NCBI RefSeq assembly: GCF_901000735.1
Contig: NC_081548.1
Coordinates: 10,723,444 to 10,787,443, forward strand
Reading direction: 5' to 3'
Source of the DNA: Corylus avellana
Lineage: Eukaryota > Streptophyta > Magnoliopsida > Fagales > Betulaceae
Length of the DNA stretch: 64,000 nt
In this document: piece by piece, positions 24,274 to 34,673 of the stretch
How positions within the stretch are numbered: position 1 is the first letter of the stretch
Layout of the letters: each line of letters starts with the position of its first letter
Made by a program: the position numbers and the translations under genes
Notes under the pieces: model-generated
Seen by the model: only the letters and a program-made list of their open reading frames with translations
Databases searched by the model: none
What the model was told of the DNA's origin: nothing

Positions 24274-24432
24274 TGTTAGATAATATTATGTTATTATTAT
24301 TTACTTTCTTTGGTATTCTAGGGTTACTAGGTTTACCTTTCTTTATTCTACTAGGTCTGTATTATTCGCCTATATATAGGCCTCTTCTATACATTATATT
24401 TTGTGATTCAATATACAACATTATTCTCAACA
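24274..24432 (+). repeat. 5' LTR of the copia element
   Basis: TG...CA ends; matches the interrupted 3' LTR apart from about three substitutions. The palindromic CCTATATATAGG at 24370-24380 is the likely TATA box of the LTR promoter. Confidence 0.9.
24370..24380 (+). promoter_or_regulatory. Probable TATA box in the copia 5' LTR
   Basis: CTATATATAGG lies about 50 bp before the LTR end, within the usual range for an LTR promoter. The same motif stands in the 3' LTR at about 31489-31499. Confidence 0.55.
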
Positions 24433-24444
24433 TGGTATCAGAGC
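24433..24444 (+). promoter_or_regulatory. Primer-binding site (initiator tRNA-Met)
   Basis: TGGTATCAGAGC, directly after the LTR, is the standard complement of the plant initiator methionine tRNA 3' end used by copia elements. Confidence 0.95.
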
Positions 24445-24926
24445 ACAGGTTCTGAATCACCTCAATTTTTTTTTTTTTTTTCGCGTCTAAATATTTTTCC
24501 TCCGGCGCTGCTAGTGTTATCTGGCGAATCCTTCTCTCTGATCCTCACGGTTCTCTATCTTTTCCTCGAGGTTTTTAGCGTATCACTATACCTCTTTAGC
24601 GTATCACTATACCTCTTGAAAGCCCGGAAGACAACCATCCCAGAGCCGCCGCACACAGCCATATCGGAGCCCTCACGCCCCCTCACGCGCCGCCTAAAGG
24701 TTCGGCAATTCCGCCACTACCGTCCAGCCACTGGTCGCCACGGTGGTCCGATTGCTTCTCTCAGAACACCAATCGATAGATCTGCTCAAGAGGATTCCAG
24801 AACAGGCCCCAGATCCTCCATAAGACGCCGCACGCGCCCTCAGAAGTTCCGCGCATCAGATCCACGCGCCAGCACCACGCCTCCTCCGTTAGCACGTGTA
24901 CCACACGCGCCATCGCACCTACATGC

Positions 24927-25172
24927 CACGTCATCATTGCCACGTCAGCCCTAATTGCCACGTCAGCACTACGTGTCGCGTCATCATTGCCACGTCACCT
25001 TGTGACACGTCAGCGTTGTGACACGTCATCAGTGCCACATCAGCATTACGTGCCACTTCAGAATGTGTGCCACATCAGCAGTATCAAGTCAGAACTTGCC
25101 ACGTCATTAGTGCCACGTCAGCGTTGATTTTGACCGTTGACCGTTGACTTTTTGTTGACTTCCAGAGTTGAC
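24927..25172. promoter_or_regulatory. Cluster of CACGTCA (bZIP-type) and TTGAC (W-box) motifs in the copia leader
   Basis: CACGTCA occurs eight times, starting at 24927, 24941, 24959, 24991, 25006, 25022, 25100 and 25114. Degenerate relatives (CGCGTCA, CCACATCA, CCACTTCA) fill the larger spacing between 25028 and 25100. It is followed by five TTGAC cores, starting at 25130, 25137, 25144, 25155 and 25168. CACGTCA/TGACGTG is the known core for plant bZIP factors and TTGAC that for WRKY factors. The cluster lies between the PBS and gag. It may be a regulatory array or a minisatellite that happens to carry these cores. Confidence 0.5.
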
Positions 25173-25244
25173 CAGGTGCTTTCTTACCTATTTTTTCGTC
25201 CTGATTTCATATTTGTAGTCTGTTTTTGCATTTGAGCCTTCCAG

Positions 25245-26085
25245 ATGGCACAAAACGAGATTTTTCATCATGTTCAGACTGTATTGGATGGAACAAACTA
25301 TATGTTGTGGTCTCAATCTATGCACAGCTTTCTTAAAGGCCGCAAGCTTTGGCTTTATGTCACTGGGGATATCCAAAAGCCAGTTAAAAAGGATTCTGAG
25401 GCAGATGAGGCTTTTACCACTCGTCTTATTGATTGGGATAGCAAACATCATCAGATTCTTACATGGTTCCGTACTACCACTATCCCATCTATTTCTGCAC
25501 TCTTTGGCAGCTTTGATGAAGCAAAGGGTGCTTGGGATATGCTTGCTTCTCGTTATTCTTCTGTCGATGGTGCTCACGAGTATCAGCTTTTGTTTGAACT
25601 TTTCCATCTCAGGCAGGAATCTGGTCAGAGTATCAATGATTTTCTTGCCCGCATGCAATTCTTGTGGAACCAAATTGATGTTTCTGATCCTATTTGGAAG
25701 GATCCCACTGATGCTCAGATGTATGTTACCCGTAGAGATCAACATCGTCTTCACCAATTTTTGATGGCTTTGCGTGATGATTTTGAGCCTGTTCGTGTGC
25801 AACTATTACATCGTTCTCCTCTTCCCACTTTGGACACTGCCATCTTCGAACTTGTCCGTGCCAAGACTAGATCGCAGACTATGCGCTCTCAGCCTAGTCA
25901 TACAGTGTTGGCTGCACCATCCTCTGGCTCCTCGTCATTCCAGCGAGAGTATTATGACAGGTCAGGTACTTCGCGACTCCGTCCTAAGTCTCGCGATAAT
26001 AATTACTGTCGCTATTGTCAACGTTGAGGGCACACTATTGACAAGTGTTGGTGCAAGGGAAGATCTAATGCACCCACTGCAGCAG
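25245..26085 (+). pseudogene. Copia gag with zinc knuckle, interrupted by TGA
   Basis: The nucleocapsid/capsid protein packages element RNA into virus-like particles. The frame from ATG 25245 has the usual copia gag start (KLDGTNY-like VLDGTNYMLW) and the conserved capsid stretch around AKGAWDMLASRYSS, QSINDFLARMQ and LMALRDDFEPVR (UBN2-type). The zinc knuckle CRYCQR-x-GHTIDKC is split by TGA at 26025-26027, where the family usually has R or Q. A CGA-to-TGA transition would explain it. The frame continues through the knuckle into the protease region. Confidence 0.9.
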
Positions 26086-29000
26086 TTGCTCATACTGAGA
26101 GTGGTTCATCTCCAGCTGCTTCATCTCCAGCTGCTCCCTCTTTAGTTGCCCCCTCTGGCCACGCATCAGGATCCAGTGTCACCTTATCTGCAGCTGACTT
26201 CGAGACAATAGTCAACCAGGTCGTCCTATCTCGTTTTGGTAATGCATCTTCCTCTGTCCTCTCAGTTTTGCCAGGTACCTCTTCCTCTTGGCTCTTTGAC
26301 TCTGCTTGTTGCAATCACATGACACCTCACCCTACTTCCTCTACCACATCTGTACCTTCACCTCATTCTTCATTCATTCGCACAGCTGATGGCTCCATTA
26401 TGACTATTAAAAATATAGGCACTATCAATACACCTTCCCTTTCTGTTCCTGAAGTTTTTCATGTGCCTGGATTATCCTTCAATCTTCTTTCTGTTGGCCA
26501 ACTGTGTGAACTTGGATATAGACTTGTTTTTGACTTTTCTGGTGTGCATGTACAGGATCCTCGTACGAGTCAGACCATTGGGACCGGGCATAGAATTGGG
26601 CGTATGTTCGAACTATCTTCCTTACATCTCCCTGCCACAGCATCTTTGCTGCAGCCTCTTCATCATCACAATCTCTTGCACTTTGGCATTCGCGTCTTGG
26701 TCATGCATCTGCCTCTCGCGTTCAATTTTTAGCTTCAAAGGGTTTGTTAGGTTTAGTTTCCAATAATTCTTTTGATTGTAGTTCATGTCAACTTGGTAAA
26801 CAACCGGCTTTGCCATTTAATAATAGTGACTCTCATGCTACTGCTTCTTTTGATTTAATTCATTCTGATGTTTGGGGACCTTCTCCTGTTGCTAGAATGA
26901 GTGGCTCACGTTATTTTGTTATTTTTGTTTATGATTTCTCTCGTTACACTTGGGTGTTTTTAATGAAATCTCGTTCTGAATTATTGGATATTTATCGTAC
27001 TTTTGCCAAAATGGTTGAAACCCAATTTTCAAAACCCATTAAGGCTTTTCGTTCTGATAATGCTTTAGAATATACTCAACATGATTTTCAAGCCATTCTA
27101 AAACATTATGGCACTGTTCCTCACTTGTCGTGTCCAGGCACCTCACAACAAAATGGTCGAGCTGAACGTAAACTTAGGCACATTTTAGACACTGTCCGTG
27201 CTCTTCTCATTTCCACATCTGTTCCTACCCCATTTTGGGGTGAAGCCACTCTCACGGCAGTCTACACAATCAATAGGTTGCCTACCCCTATCCTTGATAA
27301 TTGCACTCCTCATGAGCGGTTGTTTGGCTCTATCCCTTCATATCATCATCTCCGTGTCTTTGGTTCTGCCTGTTTTGTTTTACTCCAGCCTCATGAGCTC
27401 ACCAAACTTGAGCCTCGTTCTCGGTTGTGTTGTTTTCTTGGATATGGAGTGGAACACAAGGGCTACCGGTGTTATGATCCTGTGTCTCGTCATCTTCGCA
27501 TCTCCCGTCATGTAGTTTTTTGGGAGCATCAACTATTCCACGAAGTCGGCAAATTCAGCATGCCATCATCCCCTCCCTTTACTACTCTTTTTGAGTTTCC
27601 TCTTTCTCCTACTCCCACCACCAATGTCTTGCCTGAGTCTCTCTCGCTAGAACTGCAGTCATCTGATGCCCTCGACGCTGCTTCGCCTGCGTCCCCAAGT
27701 TCTTCGCCTGCCTCCCCAGGTTCTGTTCCATTCGAGGATCCAGTCTGCACTCCATCACCTGACATTCGTCGATCCACTCGAGTAAGATCTCTTCCTTCCC
27801 ATTTACAGGATTTTCATTGCTTTCATGCCTTAGCTACCTTGCACGAGCCTCACTCTTTTCGTGAGGCCTCCACTAACCCTCTTTGGCAGGCTGCGATGAA
27901 AGAGGAACTTGATGCTTTACACAAGAACAATACATGGGATCTGGTTGACTTACCTCTTGGAAAATCTGCGGTCGGGTGTAAGTGGGTTTACAAAATCAAG
28001 ACTTGTTCCGATGGTACTGTTGACAGGTACAAGGCTTGACTTGTGGCCAGAGGTTTTACTCAGGAATATGGTGTGGATTATGAGGAGACTTTTGCTCCAG
28101 TTGCTCGCCTCTCTTCTGTGCGTGCTCTGTTGGCTGTTGCAACCTCTCGGCATTGGTCACTTTGTCAAATGGATGTCAAAAATGCCTTCCTTAATGGTGA
28201 TTTAAGTGAAGAAGTTTATATGCAGTCACCTCCTGGATTATCTCATCCTACAAACAAGGTTTGTCGTCTTCGTCGAGCACTATATGGGCTTAAGCAAGCA
28301 CCTCGAGCATGGTTTGCTAAGTTTAGCGCCACTATCTCTCGCCTTGGCTACTCCATCAGTTCTTATGATTCAGCCTTGTTTATTTGCCGCACAGACCGGG
28401 GTACCATACTTCTTCTACTATATGTTGATGACATGATTATCACTGGCGATGATATGACTGGTATTCAGGAACTTAAACAGTTTCTTAGTCAACACTTTGA
28501 GATGAAAGATCTTGGCCCTCTCAGCTATTTTCTTGGTCTTGAGATCTCATCTTCTTCAGATGGTTATTATTTAACACAGGCCAAGTATATATCTAATCTA
28601 CTTTCTCAGGCCAATCTTACAGACAGTATGATTGTCGATACACCGACTGAGCTTAATACTCATCTCACTCCTCATGATGGCGAGCCTCTTCATGATTTTA
28701 CCTTATATCGGCATTTAGTTGGCAATCTTGTCTACCTTACTGTCACTCGACTTGATATCTTGTATGCTGTCCATCAGGTGAGTCAATTTATGGCTGCTCC
28801 TCGCTCCACTCATTTCTCAGCTGTTCTACGCATTCTTCGGTATCTGAAGGGGACATTATTTCATGGGCTTTATTTCCCCTCTCAGTCTCCTATACAGCTG
28901 CATGCTTATACTGATGCTGATTGGGCAGGTGATCCAACAGATCGTCGCTCTACCACTGGTTATTGTTTTCTACTTGGCACCTCGTTTATTTCTTGGCGAA

Positions 29001-29195
29001 GTAAGAAACAGACTGTTGTTGCTCGATCTAGCACAGAGGCAGAATATCGTGCTCTAGCTGACACTACCACGGAGCTTCTTTGGTTGCGATGGTTGTTACA
29101 AGATATGGGTGTCTCTCTTTCTTCTGCTACTCCTGTATACTGTGACAACAAGAGTGCTATTAAGATTGCTCATAATGATGTTTTTCATGAACGGA
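26086..29195 (+). pseudogene. Copia pol (protease, integrase, RT, RNase H), broken; first copy
   Basis: Protease: WLFDSACCNHMT near 26290 (family norm DSGAS.HMT). GAG-pre-integrase: LWHSRLGHAS near 26680, reached only by a frame change between about 26660 and 26690. Integrase: IHSDVWGP, FRSDNALEY and QQNGRAERK give the DDE residues (26860-27180). RT: KARLVARGF-like start with TGA at 28037-28039 in place of R, then WSLCQMDVKNAFLNG and YVDDM near 28430. RNase H: TDADWAG, RSSTEAEYRAL and DNKSAI up to the gap at 29195. At least one frameshift and one stop prevent a full polyprotein. Confidence 0.92.
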
Positions 29196-29295
29196 NNNNN
29201 NNNNNNNNNNNNNNNNNNNNNNNNNNNNNNNNNNNNNNNNNNNNNNNNNNNNNNNNNNNNNNNNNNNNNNNNNNNNNNNNNNNNNNNNNNNNNNN
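29196..29295. other. Assembly gap (100 N) inside the copia element
   Basis: Sequence before the gap stops in RNase H. Sequence after it restarts in integrase, at a position equivalent to 27316. Confidence 0.99.
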
Positions 29296-31375
29296 GCGGT
29301 TGTTTGGCTCTATCCCTTCATATCATCATCTCCGTGTCTTTGGTTCTGCCTGTTTTGTTTTACTCCAGCCTCATGAGCGCACCAAACTTGGGCCTCGTTC
29401 TCGGTTGTGTTGTTTTCTTGGATATGGAGTGGAACACAAGGGCTACCGGTGTTATGATCCTGTGTCTCGTCGTCTTCGCATCTCCCGTCATGTAGTGTTT
29501 TGGGAGCATTGACTATTCCACGACGTCGGCAAATTCAGCATGCCATCATCCCCTCCCTTTACTACCCTTTTTGAGTTTCCTCTTTCTCCTACTCCCACCA
29601 CCGATGTCTTGCCTGAGTCTCTCTCGCTAGAACTGCAGTCATCTGATGCCCTCGAGGGTGCTTCGCCTGTGTCCCCAAGTTCTTTGCCTGCGTCCCCAAG
29701 TTCTTCGCCTGTCTCCCCAGGTTCTGTTCCATCTGAGGATCCAGTCTGCACTCCATCACCTGACATTCGTCGATCCACCCGAGTAAGATCTCTTCCTTCC
29801 CATTTACAGGATTTTCATTGCTTTCATGCCTTAGCTACCTTGCACGAGCCTCACTCTTTTCGTGAGGCCTCCACTAACCCTCTTTCGCAGGCTGCGATGA
29901 AAGAGGAACTTGATGCTTTACACAAGAACAATACATGGGATCTGGTTGACTTACCTCTTGGAAAATCTGCGGTCGGGTGTAAGTGGGTTTACAAAATCAA
30001 GACTTGTTCCGATGGTACTGTTGACAGGTACAAGGCTTGACTTGTGGCCAGAGGTTTTACTCAGGAATATGGTGTGGATTATGAGGAGACTTTTGCTCCA
30101 GTTGCTCGCCTCTCTTCTGTGCGTGCTCTGTTGGCTGTTGCAACCTCTCGGCATTGGTCACTTTGTCAAATGGATGTCAAAAATGCCTTCCTTAATGGTG
30201 ATTTAAGTGAAGAAGTTTATATGCAGTCACCTCCTGGATTATCTCATCCTACAAACAAGGTTTGTCGTCTTCGTCGAGCACTATATGGGCTTAAGCAAGC
30301 ACCTCGAGCATGGTTTGCTAAGTTTAGCGCCACTATCTCTCGCCTTGGCTACTCCATCAGTTCTTATGATTCAGCCTTGTTTATTTGCCGCACAGACCGG
30401 GGTACCATACTTCTTCTACTATATGTTGATGACATGATTATCACTGGCGATGATATGACTGGTATTCAGGAACTTAAACAGTTTCTTAGTCAACACTTTG
30501 AGATGAAAGATCTTGGCCCTCTCAGCTATTTTCTTGGTCTTGAGATCTCATCTTCTTCAGATGGTTATTATTTAACACAGGCCAAGTATATATCTAATCT
30601 ACTTTCTCAGGCCAATCTTACAGACAGTATGATTGTCGATACACCGACTGAGCTTAATACTCATCTCACTCCTCATGATGGCGAGCCTCTTCATGATTTT
30701 ACCTTATATCGGCATTTAGTTGGCAATCTTGTCTACCTTACTGTCACTCGACTTGATATCTTGTATGCTGTCCATCAGGTGAGTCAATTTATGGCTGCTC
30801 CTCGCTCCACTCATTTCTCAGCTGTTCTACGCATTCTTCGGTATCTGAAGGGGACATTATTTCATGGGCTTTATTTCCCCTCTCAGTCTCCTATACAGCT
30901 GCATGCTTATACTGATGCTGATTGGGCAGGTGATCCAACAGATCGTCGCTCTACCACTGGTTATTGTTTTCTACTTGGCACCTCGTTTATTTCTTGGCGA
31001 AGTAAGAAACAGACTGTTGTTGCTCGATCTAGCACAGAGGCAGAATATCGTGCTCTAGCTGACACTACCACGGAGCTTCTTTGGTTGCGATGGTTGTTAC
31101 AAGATATGGGTGTCTCTCTTTCTTCTGCTACTCCTGTATACTGTGACAACAAGAGTGCTATTAAGATTGCTCATAATGATGTTTTTCATGAACGGACAAA
31201 ACATATTGAGATTGATTGTCATTTTGTTCGTCATCATCTTCTTCAGGGCTCACTACAACTTCATTCTGTCACGTCTCGTGATCAGCTTGCAGACATCTTT
31301 ACAAAGTCACATCCTCCAGGACATTTTCGTGATCTTGTGTCCAACCTCAAGTTGGTCTCTCGCACTCCACCTTGA
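29296..31375 (+). pseudogene. Copia pol 3' part, second copy after the gap
   Basis: Bases 29296-31196 repeat 27316-29195, from late integrase to RNase H, with a 21-bp insertion near 29690 in a Ser/Pro-coding minisatellite. The first 700 bp show scattered substitutions, including an extra TGA at 29510-29512 (CAA in copy 1). The remainder appears identical, including the shared RT stop (30038-30040). This copy runs on to the natural end of pol: THKHIEID-like TKHIEIDCHFVR, DQLADIFTK, then TGA at 31373-31375, just before the polypurine tract. It is either a real tandem duplication or two allelic or related copies joined during scaffolding. Confidence 0.9.
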
Positions 31376-31388
31376 GCTTGTGGGGGGC

Positions 31389-32378
31389 TGTTAGATAATA
31401 TTATGTTATTATTATTTACTTTCTTTGGTATTCTAGGGTTACTGGGTTTACCTTTCCTTATTCTACTAGGTCTGTATTATTCGCCTATATATAGGCCTCT
31501 TCTATACATTATGAAAAATCTAAAACGACTCCAAACAACACCTATTCAAATGTCTAGGTGATTCACAAATATTCAGCGGAATAAGATCTGACCTAACAAT
31601 CAATAATCAACCAAATACAGATATGTAATGAAAATCAAGAACACAGATATTTGGTTACGAAGAGGAAACCATTTAGAGAACTCTCTAAATGTAAAACCTC
31701 TCCGGGGCAGCCAAACCCAAGAAATCAATCCACTATAAGAAGAATAAGGAATACAAGAAGAATTACAAAACCTTTGCAATTTACTCTTCCTTGTACACGA
31801 CAAGCGACCCACTTGACTTCTACCGCAGTAGCCCTTTCCAGAACATCTGGCACAATTCTTCTATAAGATTTCCTTTCACCGGAACTCCGATTGGCTTCAC
31901 GTATTTAATCCCTTCTCAAATAAGCTAGAACAATATCTCTCTCTAAGCTCTCTGATTTTGCTCTCCAAAATACGTACTTATAAATGTAGCAAAATCGTGT
32001 TTAAATAGAAAATAACCCTAATAAGTCAGCCAGGTCCGGACCCTGCAAATCTGAGGTCCGGACAGGCCTCATAAAATGAACTTTCAGGAAATGGGGTCCG
32101 GACCCTGCTTCTGGCGGTCCGGACCCATCCTTCAAAAGACAGTTTCTGGAAATGGGGTCCGGACCCTGCTTCTGGCGGTCCGGACCTCTCCTTCAAAAGG
32201 TATTCTCTGGAAATTGGGTCCGGACCTGGCTTTTGGGGGTCCGGACCTGCCTTCTAGAATCTGCTTCCTGGACATATTGAGGTGCTCATTTTCAACAACT
32301 TACATGCAAACCGAATGTGCCAAATCCTAACCTAACACATTATATTTTGTGATTCAATATACAACCTTATTCTCAACA
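31389..32378 (+). repeat. 3' LTR of the copia element, split by a nested insertion
   Basis: The LTR parts 31389-31511 and 32338-32378 rejoin to 159 bp when one copy of the 5-bp duplication CATTA is removed. Confidence 0.92.
31512..32337. mobile_element. Nested solo LTR (826 bp) with 5-bp target duplication
   Basis: The insertion begins TGAAAAATC and ends CCTAACA, so it has TG...CA termini. It is flanked by CATTA at 31507-31511 and 32338-32342. It contains no internal coding region, PBS or polypurine tract, so it is a solo LTR left by recombination. Its right half carries eight or so TCCGGAC motifs in tandem modules (32030-32260). The related LTR at 16018-16664 shows the family is present elsewhere in the window. 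Confidence 0.9.
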
Positions 32379-32453
32379 CTTTTCTTTTCTTTTTATTTTT
32401 AATTTTAATTTTTAACATTCCATTCAATATAGGACTGGCGTCAACCAAAGACT
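32379..32453. repeat. Right copy of the 75-bp direct repeat flanking the copia element
   Basis: Identical to 24199-24273 (see that entry). It starts at the base after the 3' LTR terminus CA. Confidence 0.9.
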
Positions 32454-34665
32454 TGGGAGTGAATTCATGCATTTCCATCTGTTCTTTTTCCGCCATCGTC
32501 AATCAAAGTGTAGAAAATTGTAATGAATGAAATATAAATGGAGAGAAAAGTAGCCAAAGCAAGAGAGAAAATGAGATAATTAAGAGAATTTAGGGTGGTT
32601 TGACAATGACCATTGAAGCATTCCTTTATCATTGAAATTGTCGTGAAGGCTACACCATGCTCTTGTGTTTACAATGAAAATAATATTTACTTATTAATAG
32701 TATAAATAATAATAATAATAAAGTGGCACTACAAAAAAAGAATTTATATTTATCTTGATTGTCCACAAGCACTGTCGAACTACTTTGTGAAATCTTGTTT
32801 TGTGAGCTTAAAACAAGGTTTTCAAATTCGGGTCTAAAAATGCGTTTGATACTCAAAAATTTTGTTTTAAAAAAAAAGTACCCATTTAGTAAAAAAAATA
32901 AAAGCGTTTTTAAGGGTCCAAAAAGCTTAATGACTAAAACTGACAAAAGCTTAAAAATAAATTTCTTTTTTTCAAAAAACTCTTTGACTTAAAAGCTCCA
33001 AAAAGCTTAAAAATCGCTAAAACGGGCAAAAGCTTAAAAATAATTTATTTATTATTATTATTATTATTATTTTCTAAAAAACGCTTTTTGACTTAAAAGT
33101 TATATTTCTCAAATACAACCACAAACATGTTATAAGTCTAAAATTAAATCTATTACTCCATAAGTGTGAGGGATTAGTTACATGCATCCTATAGGGAAGG
33201 ATTTGCAGTTTGTGCAGATTGAAGCCCCGTGTCGTAGGATAAATCTGGAAAAATATGTTCTCTGTCTTCTGCCCACCACATATAGACACATACATAAATA
33301 CGTATATATAAAAAACAGATATATATATATATATATATATATATACACTTAAAGATATATAAAAAGTGGGAATGCAAATTTTTTCTTTTGCACTTTAAAT
33401 TTACTATTTTATCCTTACTATATGTTCTTCATGATTTAGTTAGATAAGGTTATTTTTGTCTTTTGACATTTCTTTAGATTGCGAAACTACTAATTTGTCC
33501 TTCCTGAATCTAATGAATTTAAAAAGTTGTCTGGATATTTTTGTCTTTTATATTTGAATTACCATTTTGCCCTTTGAGTAGGTAAAGAGTCAAACTTTTT
33601 GAGAGAGATTTTTTGGTCTTTTATGAAGGAAGCTTCGGGAATGGGTAAGATTCAGAAGGAATTAATGGCGATTCAGAAGGAATTGGCAAAAAAGAAAACC
33701 ATTTTTTTTTTTTCTCAGTTGTAGAAGTGTACAAAAGTCAAAAACAAAATCTATCTAAACCCATTTTATATTCAGAGAAAGAATGGAGGAGAAAGGGTTA
33801 AAAAAAACAAAAAATCTACCTGGATTTGGATTCAGAGAAGAAATAGAGGAGAAAAGGCAGAGCAATTTTTTTGTTTTAATTTCTTGTCAACCTCTTTGTT
33901 GCTACATAGAAAGAGTACAAGAGTAAAAAAAAAAAAAAAAAAAAAAAATCTGCCCAGAAATCCATCAATTCACTCCCACTTCCCCTCCTATNNNNNNNNN
34001 NNNNNNNNNNNNNNNNNNNGAAACAAACTAAAGATAGCTATTGCTAAATATTGCTTCCTCAGGTTAGTGATTGGGAATTGCCACTGCTGGTTTTTTTTTT
34101 TTTTTTTTGGTGTGTGGGAAGTTGATTTAGTGGTAAGGTATTGACCTTTGGATGATTGGTTTATTTCTATGATTTTTAACAAGTTTGGGTATGATTTTTC
34201 CTGGGTGAAATTTGATGGGTTTTCTTTAATTGTTTCTTCCTCTCTTTGTCCAGTACAGGTTAGTGATTGGGTATTGCTAAGTTTTTTTGTGGGAAATTGA
34301 TTTAGGATCCTTTCTATGACTTTTATAGATAAATTTTCAATTTTTCCTGGGTGAAATTTGATGGTTGTGTTTGGTTGGAAATGTTCTTGGTTAAATCTCA
34401 ACTTTTGTTTGTTTTCTATTTAATCCCAACTGTTGGGAGATTTAACAACACCCAGCACAAAATAGTTTTAGATTCCGAAAATATGATTGAATTTGTTAGG
34501 AAAGTTCAACTATATGTACCACATGACTCAATTACTTAAAATTACAAATATATCATAAATTTAGAATTTTTTTTTTTTTTAATTTTTATTTAGAATATAT
34601 TTAGAATTTAATATAATTATATCACGCTCATGTATAACAAAAGATAGTAATAAGTTTGGAGTCCA
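32454..34665. other. Intergenic, repeats only
   Basis: Contains the dispersed repeat at 32520-32670 related to 21130-21330, AT microsatellites (33051-33071 ATT; 33319-33344 AT), a 28-N gap at 33992-34019 and poly(A) or poly(T) runs (33927-33948, 34091-34108). No gene was recognised on either strand. Confidence 0.5.
34057..34370. repeat. Imperfect tandem duplication of about 200 bp
   Basis: CAGGTTAGTGATTGGG...ATTGC at about 34059 and again at 34257, each followed by GTGGGAA.TTGATTTA and TTTTTCCTGGGTGAAATTTG (34194 and 34336). The second copy is shorter. Confidence 0.75.
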
Positions 34666-34673
34666 TATTTACT

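Larger units (their letters stand above)
24274..32378 (+). mobile_element. Ty1/copia LTR retrotransposon, decayed, with internal duplication and nested solo LTR
   Basis: The element is bounded by 159-bp LTRs (24274-24432; 31389-31511 plus 32338-32378) that begin TGTTAG and end CAACA. It has a methionine-initiator PBS (TGGTATCAGAGC, 24433-24444), a long leader, gag with a zinc knuckle, then protease, integrase, reverse transcriptase and RNase H in copia order, and a G-rich polypurine tract (about 31380-31388). Removing a 2001-bp duplicated segment that spans a gap and an 831-bp nested insertion gives about 5.3 kb, normal for copia. The LTRs differ at about 3 sites, so insertion is fairly recent. 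Stops and a frameshift make it non-autonomous. Confidence 0.95.

Noticed and set aside
24403..24954. Long open frame (183 codons) in the copia leader
   Set aside because: It lies between the PBS and gag, is proline/arginine-rich from local GC composition, and has no gag homology. Gag starts later at 25245.
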